Part shown: piece by piece, positions 24,844 through 32,159 of the stretch
How positions within the stretch are numbered: position 1 is the stretch's first letter
How the letters are laid out: each line of letters begins with the position of its first letter
DNA from: Ornithinimicrobium pekingense DSM 21552
Lineage (GTDB): Bacteria > Actinomycetota > Actinomycetes > Actinomycetales > Dermatophilaceae
Direction: 5' to 3'
Assembly (NCBI RefSeq): GCF_000421185.1
Contig: NZ_ATWJ01000008.1
Coordinates: 62,001-126,000, forward strand
Length of the DNA: 64,000 nt
Made by a program: the position numbers and the translations under genes
Notes under the pieces: model-generated
Told to the model about the DNA's origin: nothing
The model's input: the letters and a program-made list of their open reading frames with translations, nothing else
Databases searched by the model: none

Positions 24844-26549
24844 GTCAGGTCCTCCTCCTCGGCACGGTGCGCCCAGGACGCGAACGCCTCCCCCGGCCGG
24901 CGGGTGGCGGCGTAGCGGCGGACCACGCGCTCGACATACCCCGGCAGGTCCTGGGCCGGGACCTTCAGGCCGCGCACGGTCCGGCCCAGGCCGGGCTCGC
25001 CGTCCCGGTCGACCGAGGCCAGGCCGCCCCCCAGGTGCACCTGGAAGCCCGGGACCTGCTGCCCGTCGACGGTGACGATCTGGCCCTTGAGCCCGATGTC
25101 GGCGGTCTGGATGCGGGCGCAGGAGTTGGGGCAGCCGTTGACGTTGAGGGTGATCGGGTGCTCGAGCAGCGGCTCGACGTCCGCGAGGCGCCGTTCGAGC
25201 TCGGAGACCGCGTGGGCGGCGGTGTCCTTGGTGTCGACGATCGCCAGCTTGCAGAACTCGATGCCGGTGCAGGCCATGGTGCTGCGGCGGAACAGGCTCG
25301 GGCGGGCGGTGAGGCCGAGCGGCTCGAGCGCCTCGACCAGCTCCTCGACCCGCTCGGCGGGCACGCCGAGGACGACCAGCTTCTGGAAGGCGGTGAGCCG
25401 CACGGACCGGGCACCGACCCGCTCGACCAGGTCAGCCAGCCCGCGCAGCGTGCTCCCGCCCACGCGGCCGACCGTCGGTGCGGCGCCGACGTAGAAGCGC
25501 CCGTCCTTCTGGCGGTGCACCCCGACGTGGTCACCCGGCGCCGTCGGCGCCGCGGGCGCGGGGCCGTCCGGGAGCCGGTAGCCGAGGTACTCGGTCTCCA
25601 GGACCTCGCGGAAGCGCTCGGTGCCCCACTCGGCCAGCAGGAACTTCAGGCGTGCCTTCGTGCGCAGCCGCCGGTAGCCGTAGTCGCGGAAGATGCGGAT
25701 GACGCCGTGCCACACCTCCGCCGCCCGCTCCTCGGACACGAAGACCCCCAGCCGCTCGGCCAGCCTCGGCGCGGTGGACAGCGCGCCGCCCACCCACAGG
25801 TCGTAGCCAGGCCCCAGCTCGGGATGGACCACCCCCACCAGCGACACGTCGTTGATCTCGTGGACGACGTCCAGGCTGGGGTGCCCGGTGATCGCGGACT
25901 TGAACTTGCGCGGCAGGTTGGCCAGATCGGGGTCACCGACGAAGCGCCGCTTGATCTCGGCGATGACGGGCGTGGGGTCGATGATCTCGTCGGCCGCGAC
26001 GCCGGCGACCGGGCTGCCGAGGAACCCGCGGGGGGTGTCGCCGCAGGCGGTGGTCGTCTCCAGCCCGACCGCCTCCAGCCGGCGCCAGATCTCCGGGACG
26101 TCCTCGATCCGTACCCAGTGGTACTGGATGTTCTGCCGGTCGCTGATGTCGGCCGTCCCCCGGGCGAGGTCGGTGGAGATGTCGCCGAGCACGCGCAGCA
26201 TCGTCGGAGTCAGCTCGGCCCCGTCCGAGCGCACGCGCAGCATGAAGTAGCGGTCCTCGAGCTCGTGCGGCTCGAGCTGGGCGGTGCGGCCGCCGTCGAT
26301 GCCGGGCCGGCGCTGGGTGTAGAGGCCCCACCAGCGGAAGCGTCCGTGCAGGTCCTCCGTCGGGATCGAGTCGAAGCCCTCGAGGGCGTAGACCTTCTCG
26401 ATCCGCTCGCGCACGTTCAGGCCGTTGTCCTCGGCCTTGACGCGCTCGTTGTCGTTCAGGGGGGTGGTGCCGTCGACCGCCCACTGGCCCTGCGGGCCGG
26501 TGGATCGGGACGGGCGGACGCGCGAGCGCGCCGGGGCATGGGTGGTCAT
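24840..26549 (-). CDS. sirA: ferredoxin-dependent sulfite reductase
   Basis: A 569-residue siroheme and [4Fe-4S] reductase that makes sulfide from sulfite. Cofactor cysteines appear as ACTGIEFCKLA and NGCPNSCAR. Duplicated nitrite/sulfite reductase half-domains are visible, with DISDRQNIQYHWVR in the first. Nitrite reductases share this fold, but the cys neighbours favour sulfite. Start ATG 26549 has GGAGAG 4 bases upstream. It is the first enzyme gene of a seven-gene overlapped operon and lies 78 bases after a short leader peptide gene that probably controls it. Confidence 0.93.
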   Translation of the reverse strand: MTTHAPARSRVRPSRSTGPQGQWAVDGTTPLNDNERVKAEDNGLNVRERIEKVYALEGFDSIPTEDLHGRFRWWGLYTQRRPGIDGGRTAQLEPHELEDRYFMLRVRSDGAELTPTMLRVLGDISTDLARGTADISDRQNIQYHWVRIEDVPEIWRRLEAVGLETTTACGDTPRGFLGSPVAGVAADEIIDPTPVIAEIKRRFVGDPDLANLPRKFKSAITGHPSLDVVHEINDVSLVGVVHPELGPGYDLWVGGALSTAPRLAERLGVFVSEERAAEVWHGVIRIFRDYGYRRLRTKARLKFLLAEWGTERFREVLETEYLGYRLPDGPAPAAPTAPGDHVGVHRQKDGRFYVGAAPTVGRVGGSTLRGLADLVERVGARSVRLTAFQKLVVLGVPAERVEELVEALEPLGLTARPSLFRRSTMACTGIEFCKLAIVDTKDTAAHAVSELERRLADVEPLLEHPITLNVNGCPNSCARIQTADIGLKGQIVTVDGQQVPGFQVHLGGGLASVDRDGEPGLGRTVRGLKVPAQDLPGYVERVVRRYAATRRPGEAFASWAHRAEEEDLT

Positions 26550-26576
26550 GGGTCTCTCCGGTCGGGTGGGGGCGGG

Positions 26577-26605
26577 GGCGCCGCTGCCGGACGGGTGCCG
26601 GCGCC
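26577..26605 (-). promoter_or_regulatory. hairpin between leader peptide and sirA, possible attenuator
   Basis: GGCGCCG and CGGCGCC form a 7-bp stem around a 15-base loop, just after the leader stop and 28 bases before the sirA start. It could be a terminator or a ribosome-site masking stem whose folding depends on ribosome position. No T tract is present. Confidence 0.4.
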
Positions 26606-26627
26606 GGGGCGCGGGACGGGGCGGAGG

Positions 26628-26717
26628 TCAGCGACACGGGCGCATCAGCATGCTGCTGACGCGCTGGAGGTCGAGCTCGTGACACCTCGTCAGGAGGAGC
26701 CCATCCGGAAAAGCCAT
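26628..26717 (-). CDS. 29-residue leader peptide of the sulfur operon
   Basis: The peptide contains LLLTRCHELDLQRVSS and ends MRPCR. It resembles the short leader peptides of pattern LTxRxHxDLxRVxS found ahead of sulfur genes in many actinobacteria. Both Cys codons (positions 12 and 28) are TGT, a rare choice in this GC-rich DNA; TTT and AGG also occur. A promoter with TTGTTA, a 17-base spacer and CATGAT ends 6 bases before ATG 26717, so the message is probably leaderless and the peptide is its first product. Ribosome stalling at Cys codons would report cysteine supply to sirA downstream (inference from known mycobacterial cases). Confidence 0.72.
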   Translation of the reverse strand: MAFPDGLLLTRCHELDLQRVSSMLMRPCR

Positions 26718-26723
26718 GCGGGC

Positions 26724-26752
26724 ATCATGCACGCTTATCCGTTCGATAACAA
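26724..26752 (-). promoter_or_regulatory. promoter of the sulfur operon
   Basis: On the minus strand TTGTTA (26752-26747), 17-base spacer, CATGAT (26729-26724). The predicted start point coincides with the leader peptide ATG. Confidence 0.55.
26735..26749. promoter_or_regulatory. inverted repeat over the sulfur operon promoter
   Basis: TTATC-N5-GATAA is a perfect AT-rich dyad lying in the spacer and touching the -35. Its position suits a repressor operator. The regulator is unknown. Confidence 0.45.
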
Positions 26753-26831
26753 GTCGAGTCAGGTCGTGCTGGAGCGGCGGAGGCGCGCGACGCCCGCGCG
26801 ACGGAGCCAGCGCGAGCAGGCCGGGTTCCGG

Positions 26832-26837
26832 TAGCGT
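26832..26837 (+). promoter_or_regulatory. possible -10 of the Mau-like operon
   Basis: TAGCGT fits TAnnnT. Transcription would begin near 26844, so that the message opens with the hairpin at 26843-26867. No clear -35. Confidence 0.35.
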
Positions 26838-26842
26838 CTGCG

Positions 26843-26867
26843 CCAGTGCGGTGCAGGGCCGCACTGG
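26843..26867 (+). promoter_or_regulatory. perfect dyad ahead of the cell-wall-binding gene
   Basis: CCAGTGCGG and CCGCACTGG (9 bp each) flank a 7-base loop, 14 bases before ATG 26881. It may be an operator or a stabilising 5' stem in the mRNA. Confidence 0.55.
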
Positions 26868-26880
26868 TCGATGGGGATCG

Positions 26881-28401
26881 ATGATGGGCAGGATCGGACG
26901 TACCGCACGGCCGGGGGCCGCAGCTCTCGCCGCGGTCGCTGCTGCCGCGGCATGGGGCGCGGGACCGGCGAGCACCTCCACGCCCGCGACCGGGCTGGCC
27001 CCGCAGGCGACCGCCCAGGCCGTCCGGTGGACCGAGGCCCTGGCCGGGCCGGCCCCGTGCCCCGAGGGAAGCACCCGCAGCGCGACCCTGCTCGAGGAGG
27101 ACTTCACCGCAGCCATCCCGCAGGCGAGCTTCAACGACGGCTGGGGCGTGGTGACCGGCGCCGTCGACGGGCGCGCCGCCCGGTCGACGGTGGGGTCCAC
27201 CGACGCCGAGGACTGGTTCTTCACCTCCTGGGCCTCGGCCCCCGTGGGAGCCCGCACCATGCTGGGCTTCGCCACCCGCGGCTCGGTGCCCGACCCGGCG
27301 TGGTCCCGGGCCGACGTCAACTCCGTCTCGGCGACGGTCACCACCGGCGCGACCTGGCAGGGCCGGGTCTACGACGTCACGGCCGCGACCGACGACGAGC
27401 AGGGCCGCCTCGGACCGTGGTTCCAGCACCGGTCGGCCGCGGGGGCGAGCCAGTGGTGGGAGGTCGACAACGTCCAGATCTACACCTGCCGCCCGGCGCC
27501 CGTCAGCCGGCTGCGCGGCACCGACCGCTACGACACCTCCGCGGCCGTGGCCTCCCAGTACCCCGCCGGCCAGGACGTCGTCTACCTCGCCCAGGGCCTG
27601 GACTTCGCCGACGCCCTCGCCGGGGCCGCCCTCGCCGGCAGGGACGGAGCACCGGTGCTGCTCGTCCGCAAGGACACGATCCCCAGCCGGGTGGCCGCCC
27701 AGCTCGACCGGCTCGACCCCTCACGTGTCGTGGTCCTCGGCGGGCCCGAGGTGGTCAGCGACGCGGTCGTCGCCGCCGCTGCCGCCCGGACGACCACCGG
27801 GGAGGTGACCCGGCTCGCCGGGACGAGCCGGTGGGGGACGGCCGCGGCGATCGCGTCCACCTATCCCTCCGGGGTCGGCACGGTCTATGTCGCCAGTGGC
27901 CTGGACTACCCGGACGGGCTCTCCGGAGGGGCGGCCGCCGGCCGCCTCGGCAGCCCGCTCCTGCTCACCCGCCCGGACGTGCTGCCGCTGGAGACGCAGG
28001 CGGCGCTGGACCGGCTGGCGCCCGGCGCTGTCGTCATCGTCGGTGGCCCCGGGGCGGTGTCCTCGGCGGTGATGACCCAGCTGCGCGACCACACCTCCGG
28101 CACGGTGAGCCGCATCGCCGGCGTCGACCGCTACGAGACCGCCGCCCGGGTCGCGGCGACCTTCCCGGCGGGCCCGCGGCGCACCTTCGTCGCGACGGGC
28201 ACCGCCTTCCCCGACGCCCTGTCCGCCTCGGCCCTGGCCGGGGCGGAGGCGACCCCGGTGCTGCTGACCAAGCCGCAGGCCCTGCCGGCCACCGCCCGGA
28301 CCGCCCTCGACCGCCTCGGCGCCGGGGCCGGCGTGGTGCTGGGCGGCTACAACGCGGTCCAGTCCACCGTCCTCGACCAGCTCGGCCAGCGGGTCGGCTG
28401 A
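26881..28401 (+). CDS. secreted protein with three cell-wall-binding repeats (CWB2)
   Basis: A 506-residue exported protein. A signal peptide covers about residues 1-30 (basic start, Ala-rich core). Residues 65-203 form a beta-rich domain of unknown role with two Cys at its borders (Cys60, Cys203) and motifs such as FNDGWGVVTGAVDG and WWEVDNVQIYTC. Residues 208-506 hold three CWB2 repeats, each beginning V(S/T)RL.G..R(Y/W).TAA and containing a VVxxGGP-type strand. CWB2 repeats anchor proteins to cell-wall polymers. It lies 10 bases before the next gene and heads an operon with Mau-like maturation genes, so it may anchor or present the system on the wall (inference). Confidence 0.83.
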   Translation: MMGRIGRTARPGAAALAAVAAAAAWGAGPASTSTPATGLAPQATAQAVRWTEALAGPAPCPEGSTRSATLLEEDFTAAIPQASFNDGWGVVTGAVDGRAARSTVGSTDAEDWFFTSWASAPVGARTMLGFATRGSVPDPAWSRADVNSVSATVTTGATWQGRVYDVTAATDDEQGRLGPWFQHRSAAGASQWWEVDNVQIYTCRPAPVSRLRGTDRYDTSAAVASQYPAGQDVVYLAQGLDFADALAGAALAGRDGAPVLLVRKDTIPSRVAAQLDRLDPSRVVVLGGPEVVSDAVVAAAAARTTTGEVTRLAGTSRWGTAAAIASTYPSGVGTVYVASGLDYPDGLSGGAAAGRLGSPLLLTRPDVLPLETQAALDRLAPGAVVIVGGPGAVSSAVMTQLRDHTSGTVSRIAGVDRYETAARVAATFPAGPRRTFVATGTAFPDALSASALAGAEATPVLLTKPQALPATARTALDRLGAGAGVVLGGYNAVQSTVLDQLGQRVG

Positions 28402-28411
28402 CAGGAGCGCC

Positions 28412-29092
28412 ATGCGGACCACCCGGAACCTGCTCAACGGCGAGACGCTGGTCCTCGACGTGCCGGACGCCGACGCACTGCCGGAGGCCGCCGCGGTGAG
28501 CGTGCTCGCCGTCGACGGCACCGAGATCGAGGTGACCAGCGGCGGGTCGGCCTACCTGGAGCACTACCTGTCCGCCAGCGGGAGCAGGCTCACCGGCGAG
28601 GTCCGGCTGCGCACGGGCCGCACGCTGCGTCACGGGCGCTACGGCGACGACCCGGCGCGCGGACTCGCCTTCGCCGTCCGGGCCGGGGAGCACGAGATCT
28701 ACGGCTTCACCCTGCCCACCCTGGACCTGGAGGGGCTCAGCAGCCTGCTGTCCCACGTCGAGGTCGAGGCCGGCACCCTGGGGCCGGTGCTTCGGCCGGG
28801 CGGCCCCGTGGGCTGGTCGGACCACCGCACCCACGACGTCGCCCAGGTGGCGCACCTCGGGGACACCCGGCTGCTGCTGGACGTCCGCCGCACGCGCAAC
28901 GGCGTCACCCGCCCCTCGGGTCCGGGGCTGGACGTGCGTGGCGGGCGGCTCAGCCGGTCCGCCGAGGACGAACGCGTCCACTACGCCGTGCTGGAGACGA
29001 CCGCGTTCGTCGTCTACGGCATACCCGGCGTCGAGGCGGACGTGGACGCCGTGGCCACCACGCTCAGCGGCGTCACCGCGGAGCTGGGATGA
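28412..29092 (+). CDS. unknown 226-residue protein in the Mau-like operon
   Basis: I do not recognise a family. The protein has no signal peptide, membrane segment or cysteine. It is rich in short beta-like stretches (LVLDVPDADAL, GFTLPTLDLEGLSSLL) and contains DPARGLAFAVRAGEHEIYGF and a late WS-DHRTHDVAQVAHLGDTR stretch. It occupies the position that the large dehydrogenase subunit gene mauB has before mauE in methylotroph clusters, but it is far too short and shows no propeller repeats. Its stop overlaps the mauE-like ATG (ATGA). It is probably a cytoplasmic partner of the operon's product. Confidence 0.7.
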   Translation: MRTTRNLLNGETLVLDVPDADALPEAAAVSVLAVDGTEIEVTSGGSAYLEHYLSASGSRLTGEVRLRTGRTLRHGRYGDDPARGLAFAVRAGEHEIYGFTLPTLDLEGLSSLLSHVEVEAGTLGPVLRPGGPVGWSDHRTHDVAQVAHLGDTRLLLDVRRTRNGVTRPSGPGLDVRGGRLSRSAEDERVHYAVLETTAFVVYGIPGVEADVDAVATTLSGVTAELG

Positions 29093-29685
29093 GCGTCCTG
29101 TCCCCCGCCCTGCTCGCCGCCGTCGGACTGGTGCTGGCGGTAGCCGGGGTGGGCCACGTGCGGGCGCCGGCGGAGCTGCGCTCGGGCCTGCACGCCCACG
29201 GGGTGCTGCCCGGGGCGACCCACCGCGCGGTCGCGCTGCTCCTGGGCCCGGCCGAGCTGGCTCTGGGCCTCGCCGTCCTGGTCGTGGCGGCCGCCGGACC
29301 CGTCCCGGGCACGGCGCTCGCGACGGGCGGGGCGGCCGCGGCCCTGCTCCTGGCGCTGACCGCCTACCTGCGGCGTGTGCTGGCGGTGTCGCGGTCAGCC
29401 GGGCGACCCGTGCCCTGCGCGTGCGGACTGGGCGAGGCGCCGGTGGGCCCGTCCACGGTGGCTCGTGCCGCGATCCTCACGCTGATGGCGACCGTCGGGG
29501 GCCTCACCGCGAACGGGTGGTCGGCCCCCGCCGCCCCGCTGCCGGAGGTCCTCGTCGTCCTGGCCGCGGCGCTCGTCCTCGCCGTCGGGACCTCGCTGCT
29601 GCCCGCCGCCCGAGCCGTGCCCGAGCCGGCCGTCCGTACCCGTCCCCCGGCCCCGACGCCCGTCTCGACGAGGAGAACCTCATGA
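29089..29685 (+). CDS. MauE-like membrane protein
   Basis: A 198-residue protein with about four membrane segments and a Cys110-Ala-Cys112 pair in PVPCACGLG placed after a loop, the arrangement of the MauE/DoxX-type family. MauE is needed with MauD to mature the disulfide-rich small subunit of methylamine dehydrogenase. The first segments carry VAGVGHVRAP and LLGPAELALG, typical of this family. The C-terminal 30 residues are Pro/Arg-rich and cytoplasmic. It overlaps its neighbours by 4 bases on each side. Confidence 0.78.
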   Translation: MSVLSPALLAAVGLVLAVAGVGHVRAPAELRSGLHAHGVLPGATHRAVALLLGPAELALGLAVLVVAAAGPVPGTALATGGAAAALLLALTAYLRRVLAVSRSAGRPVPCACGLGEAPVGPSTVARAAILTLMATVGGLTANGWSAPAAPLPEVLVVLAAALVLAVGTSLLPAARAVPEPAVRTRPPAPTPVSTRRTS

Positions 29686-30251
29686 GCTTCATCGAGTCCG
29701 CCGTCCTGCTCGCCTGGGTGGCCCTGGTGCTCCTGGCCCTCGGGCTGGCCGGGCTGCTCCGGCAGGTGACCCTGCTCACCCGGGGTCAGACGGGCCCGCG
29801 CGGGTCCGGCGCGACGCCCGGTGACGCCCCCCGCAGCCCCCGCGACCTGGTCGGCTTCCGACTGCCGCTCACGGGTGACCTCGCCGACCTGGTCGAGCCG
29901 GGCGCCCACCGGACGGTCGTCGCCTTCATCTCGCCGGGCTGCCCGTCGTGCGCCCTGACCCTGCGTGGGCTGGCCGGGGTCCCTGACGTCGACGCCGGCT
30001 CGGTCGCCCTGGTGGCCGTCTCCTCCGGCTCCTGCGACCCGGCCCTGGAGGAGCTGGGCGGCACGGGCCGCTGCGTGGGCCAGGGACGCGACCTCCTGGA
30101 CCGGCTGCAGGTGCCCGCCACCCCCTACCTGATGGCGGTGGACGGCGCCGGGACCATCGTCGCGGCCACGCTCCCCGACCCGGACACCGACCTGACCGGC
30201 TGGGTCCGCCGGGCCCGTGGCCCCGTCCCGCTGGCCGAGGAGCAGGCATGA
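29682..30251 (+). CDS. MauD-like membrane-anchored thioredoxin-fold protein
   Basis: A 189-residue protein with one N-terminal membrane anchor (about residues 6-26) and an extracytoplasmic thioredoxin-like domain. The active site is Cys87-Pro-Ser-Cys90 in SPGCPSCALT, with the cis-Pro loop QVPATPYLM later. This is the MauD plan: an exported oxidoreductase or isomerase acting on a disulfide-rich client. ATG 29682 overlaps the mauE-like stop and is preceded by AGGAGAA. The natural client is likely the Cys-rich protein encoded next. Confidence 0.8.
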   Translation: MSFIESAVLLAWVALVLLALGLAGLLRQVTLLTRGQTGPRGSGATPGDAPRSPRDLVGFRLPLTGDLADLVEPGAHRTVVAFISPGCPSCALTLRGLAGVPDVDAGSVALVAVSSGSCDPALEELGGTGRCVGQGRDLLDRLQVPATPYLMAVDGAGTIVAATLPDPDTDLTGWVRRARGPVPLAEEQA

Positions 30252-30775
30252 ACGGTCCGGCCGCCACGCCCGTCCGCTTCGCCGACCTGCCGGTGGCCGA
30301 CGCCGGTCACCTGCGCCGTCGGCTGCGGCCCCGGCCGACCCGGCGCACCTTCCTCGGCTCGGTGCTGGGGGCGGGCACGGCCGTGGGCCTGGGTTCCCTC
30401 TTCCTCCTCAACCGGGCGGCCGAGACCGCCCGGGCCGCGTACTGGCTGGACTGGACCAGCACGACGACCGGGCCGTGCGCGTCCTACGCGCGGGACCACA
30501 CAGAGAACGGCATCCAGTGCGGGGTCTCCCAGATGTGCCTGACCCTCTCGTGCTGCTGGAAGTACCGCAACGGGGCCGGCAACGTCGTGGGGTGGCACAA
30601 GAACGCCCCCGGCTCGGCCGGCTACTACGTCCACCGGCCCGACGAGTGCTGGAACGGCACCTACGACTCCTGGCACTGGCGCTTCAGCGACGGCCGCACC
30701 TACCGCTGCTCCGACGGCTGGACCTGCAGCCCCTCGGGGTCGTGCTTCAAGTCGATCTGCCCGTGGGTGGTGTGA
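30248..30775 (+). CDS. Tat-exported Cys/Trp-rich small protein
   Basis: A 175-residue protein with a twin-arginine signal (TRRTFLG at 31-37, hydrophobic stretch to about 54). The mature part of about 112 residues contains ten cysteines (77, 91, 97, 102, 103, 134, 154, 160, 166, 171) and nine tryptophans, including CCW, ECW and CPW. Size, Tat export, position after mauE and mauD and Cys content recall MauA, the methylamine dehydrogenase small subunit with its Trp-derived TTQ cofactor, but I cannot align it convincingly. No mauG or mauB is present. It is probably the client of the maturation proteins in this operon. Function unknown. Confidence 0.7.
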   Translation: MNGPAATPVRFADLPVADAGHLRRRLRPRPTRRTFLGSVLGAGTAVGLGSLFLLNRAAETARAAYWLDWTSTTTGPCASYARDHTENGIQCGVSQMCLTLSCCWKYRNGAGNVVGWHKNAPGSAGYYVHRPDECWNGTYDSWHWRFSDGRTYRCSDGWTCSPSGSCFKSICPWVV

Positions 30776-31548
30776 GGTCCGTGACCGCCGCGGTCCCTGC
30801 CACCCGCCGATGGACCGCCGACCCTCTGCTCCTGCTCGCGCTGCTGGCGGCGACCGCGGTCACGCTCACACTGGTGCCGCGCTCCGGTGCGGCCGCCGCG
30901 ACCTGGCAGGTGCCCGCCCTGCTGGGCGTCGTGGCGTCCGGGCTGGCGCTGTCGGGATCCACCTGAGGCCTGAACAGCGCCTGGGCGCTGGTGGCCTCGG
31001 TCCGGGGCCGGTCGACGCAGCTGGGCCTGTGGTCCGCCTTCCTGGCGGGCTGCACGGTGGGTGGTGCCGCCACGGGAGCCGTCCTCGGGGTGCTCTCCGG
31101 GCTGCTGTCCCCCGTGCCCGACCTGTGGCGGGCCGGGCTGCTGTGCGTGCTCGTGCCGGGGCTCGTGCTGCTCGACCTGGCCCAACCGGTGCTGCGCCTG
31201 CCGCAGCGCACCGAGCTCATCCCCCGCTCGGTCTTCGCCCGGGGCCTGGCGCGCGGCGGGTTCCGCTTCGGCGTCGAGTACGGCTGCGGCGTGCGGACCC
31301 TGGTGCCCTCCGCCGCCTCCTACGTCTCCGCGCTCTTCGTCCTGGTGGCCGTCGTCCCCCTCGGGTGGGCGGTCCTCCTCGGGGCGGTGTTCGGGGCCGC
31401 CCGCACGCTGGCGGTGCTGCAGTACATCCTTCTCGGCCGGCCCGGCTGGCAGCACTTCCTCTCCGGCCACACGCGGGCGCTCGAACGCAGCGGCACCGTG
31501 GTCACCGCCGCGCTCGTCACCTGGGCGACGGTCCTGCTCGTCTCCTGA
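30772..31548 (+). pseudogene. membrane protein of the Mau-like operon, interrupted by in-frame TGA
   Basis: One reading frame runs from GTG 30772 (GTGA overlap with the previous gene) to TGA 31546-31548 with a single internal TGA at 30964-30966. Before it lie 64 codons (two hydrophobic segments, ending ASGLALSGST); after it the frame continues with GLNSAWALVASVRG and about four more membrane segments. One Cys each sits in AGCTVGGAATG and YGCGVRTL, as in CcdA/DsbD-type thiol carriers, so it might serve as the electron carrier of this system. It could be a recent nonsense mutation, a sequencing error, read-through, or two genes with a restart at GTG 30991. Confidence 0.6.
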
Positions 31549-31593
31549 GCGGTCGGGCGCGGCAGCGGCCGGCAGGGCCGTCCGGGGACGCAG

Positions 31594-31628
31594 ACGGGCC
31601 GGCCTCCCCCGCGGGGAGACCGGCCCGT
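31594..31628. terminator. bidirectional terminator between the Mau-like operon and lsr2
   Basis: Arms ACGGGCCGG / CCGGCCCGT and CTCCCC / GGGGAG stack into one long hairpin with a 3-base loop and one mismatch. Both operons end here. Confidence 0.75.
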
Positions 31629-31647
31629 GAGACTGTGACGTCGACCG

Positions 31648-31998
31648 TCAGTGGGCCGCGGCGTAGGCGTCCTGCAGCTCCTGCGACACCCGGCCGCGCG
31701 AGCTGACCTTGAAGCCGTTGGCCCGGCCCCACTCACGCATCTTCGCCAGCTCGTCGGACTTGGCCGGGCCGTTGCCCGAGGCACCGGCTCCCGCGGCACC
31801 ACGCCGGCGGGTCTGGCGACGGCCGCCGGAGCGCCGGGCCTCGGCGATCCACGGCGCGAACGCCTCGCGCAGCTGCGCGGCGTTCTCGTCGTTGAGGTCG
31901 ATCTCGTAGCTCACGCCGTCGAGGGCGAACTCGACGGTCTCGCTGGCCTCACCACCGGTCATGTCATCCTCGAGGATCACCTGTACACGCTGAACCAT
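31648..31998 (-). CDS. lsr2: nucleoid-associated protein Lsr2
   Basis: A 116-residue H-NS-like protein that bridges DNA and silences AT-rich, often foreign, genes. The N-terminal dimerisation domain (VQVILEDDMTGGEA, TVEFALDGVSYEIDL) and the C-terminal DNA-binding domain with the RGR AT-hook-like loop (residues 101-103 in KVSSRGRVSQEL) are complete. ATG 31998 has GGAGG 4 bases upstream. Its upstream region of about 160 bases is AT-richer than the rest of the window and holds a dyad, a direct repeat and a DnaA-box-like site, suggesting special control. Confidence 0.95.
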   Translation of the reverse strand: MVQRVQVILEDDMTGGEASETVEFALDGVSYEIDLNDENAAQLREAFAPWIAEARRSGGRRQTRRRGAAGAGASGNGPAKSDELAKMREWGRANGFKVSSRGRVSQELQDAYAAAH

Positions 31999-32025
31999 GT
32001 TGCCTCCACATTCTTATGTCCCGTA

Positions 32026-32115
32026 CACGACCACACACGAAATGGTCGTGCTGCGGAACAGCAAACCACAGGAATGGGTCGAACGCATAGATGGCTGTGG
32101 ACAACAATGGTCGTG
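32026..32115. promoter_or_regulatory. lsr2 upstream region with dyad, direct repeat and DnaA-box-like site
   Basis: CACGACCA-N9-TGGTCGTG (32026-32050) is a perfect dyad. AATGGTCGTG occurs at 32041-32050 and again at 32106-32115. TGTGGACAA (32096-32104) is an exact actinobacterial DnaA box on the minus strand. The 31999-32159 gap contains no supported gene. Confidence 0.5.
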
Positions 32116-32159
32116 GATGAAGAATCAACTGGCTGCGGACCGGTGTTTTCAGGCTTTCC

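Noticed and set aside
30248-30775. Calling the Cys-rich protein MauA
   Set aside because: Size, Tat signal and gene order agree, but the Cys spacing does not align convincingly and mauB and mauG are absent.
30964-30966. Selenocysteine at the in-frame TGA
   Set aside because: The position between two segments is not an obvious redox site, and I see no clear stem-loop directly after it or selenium genes in the window.
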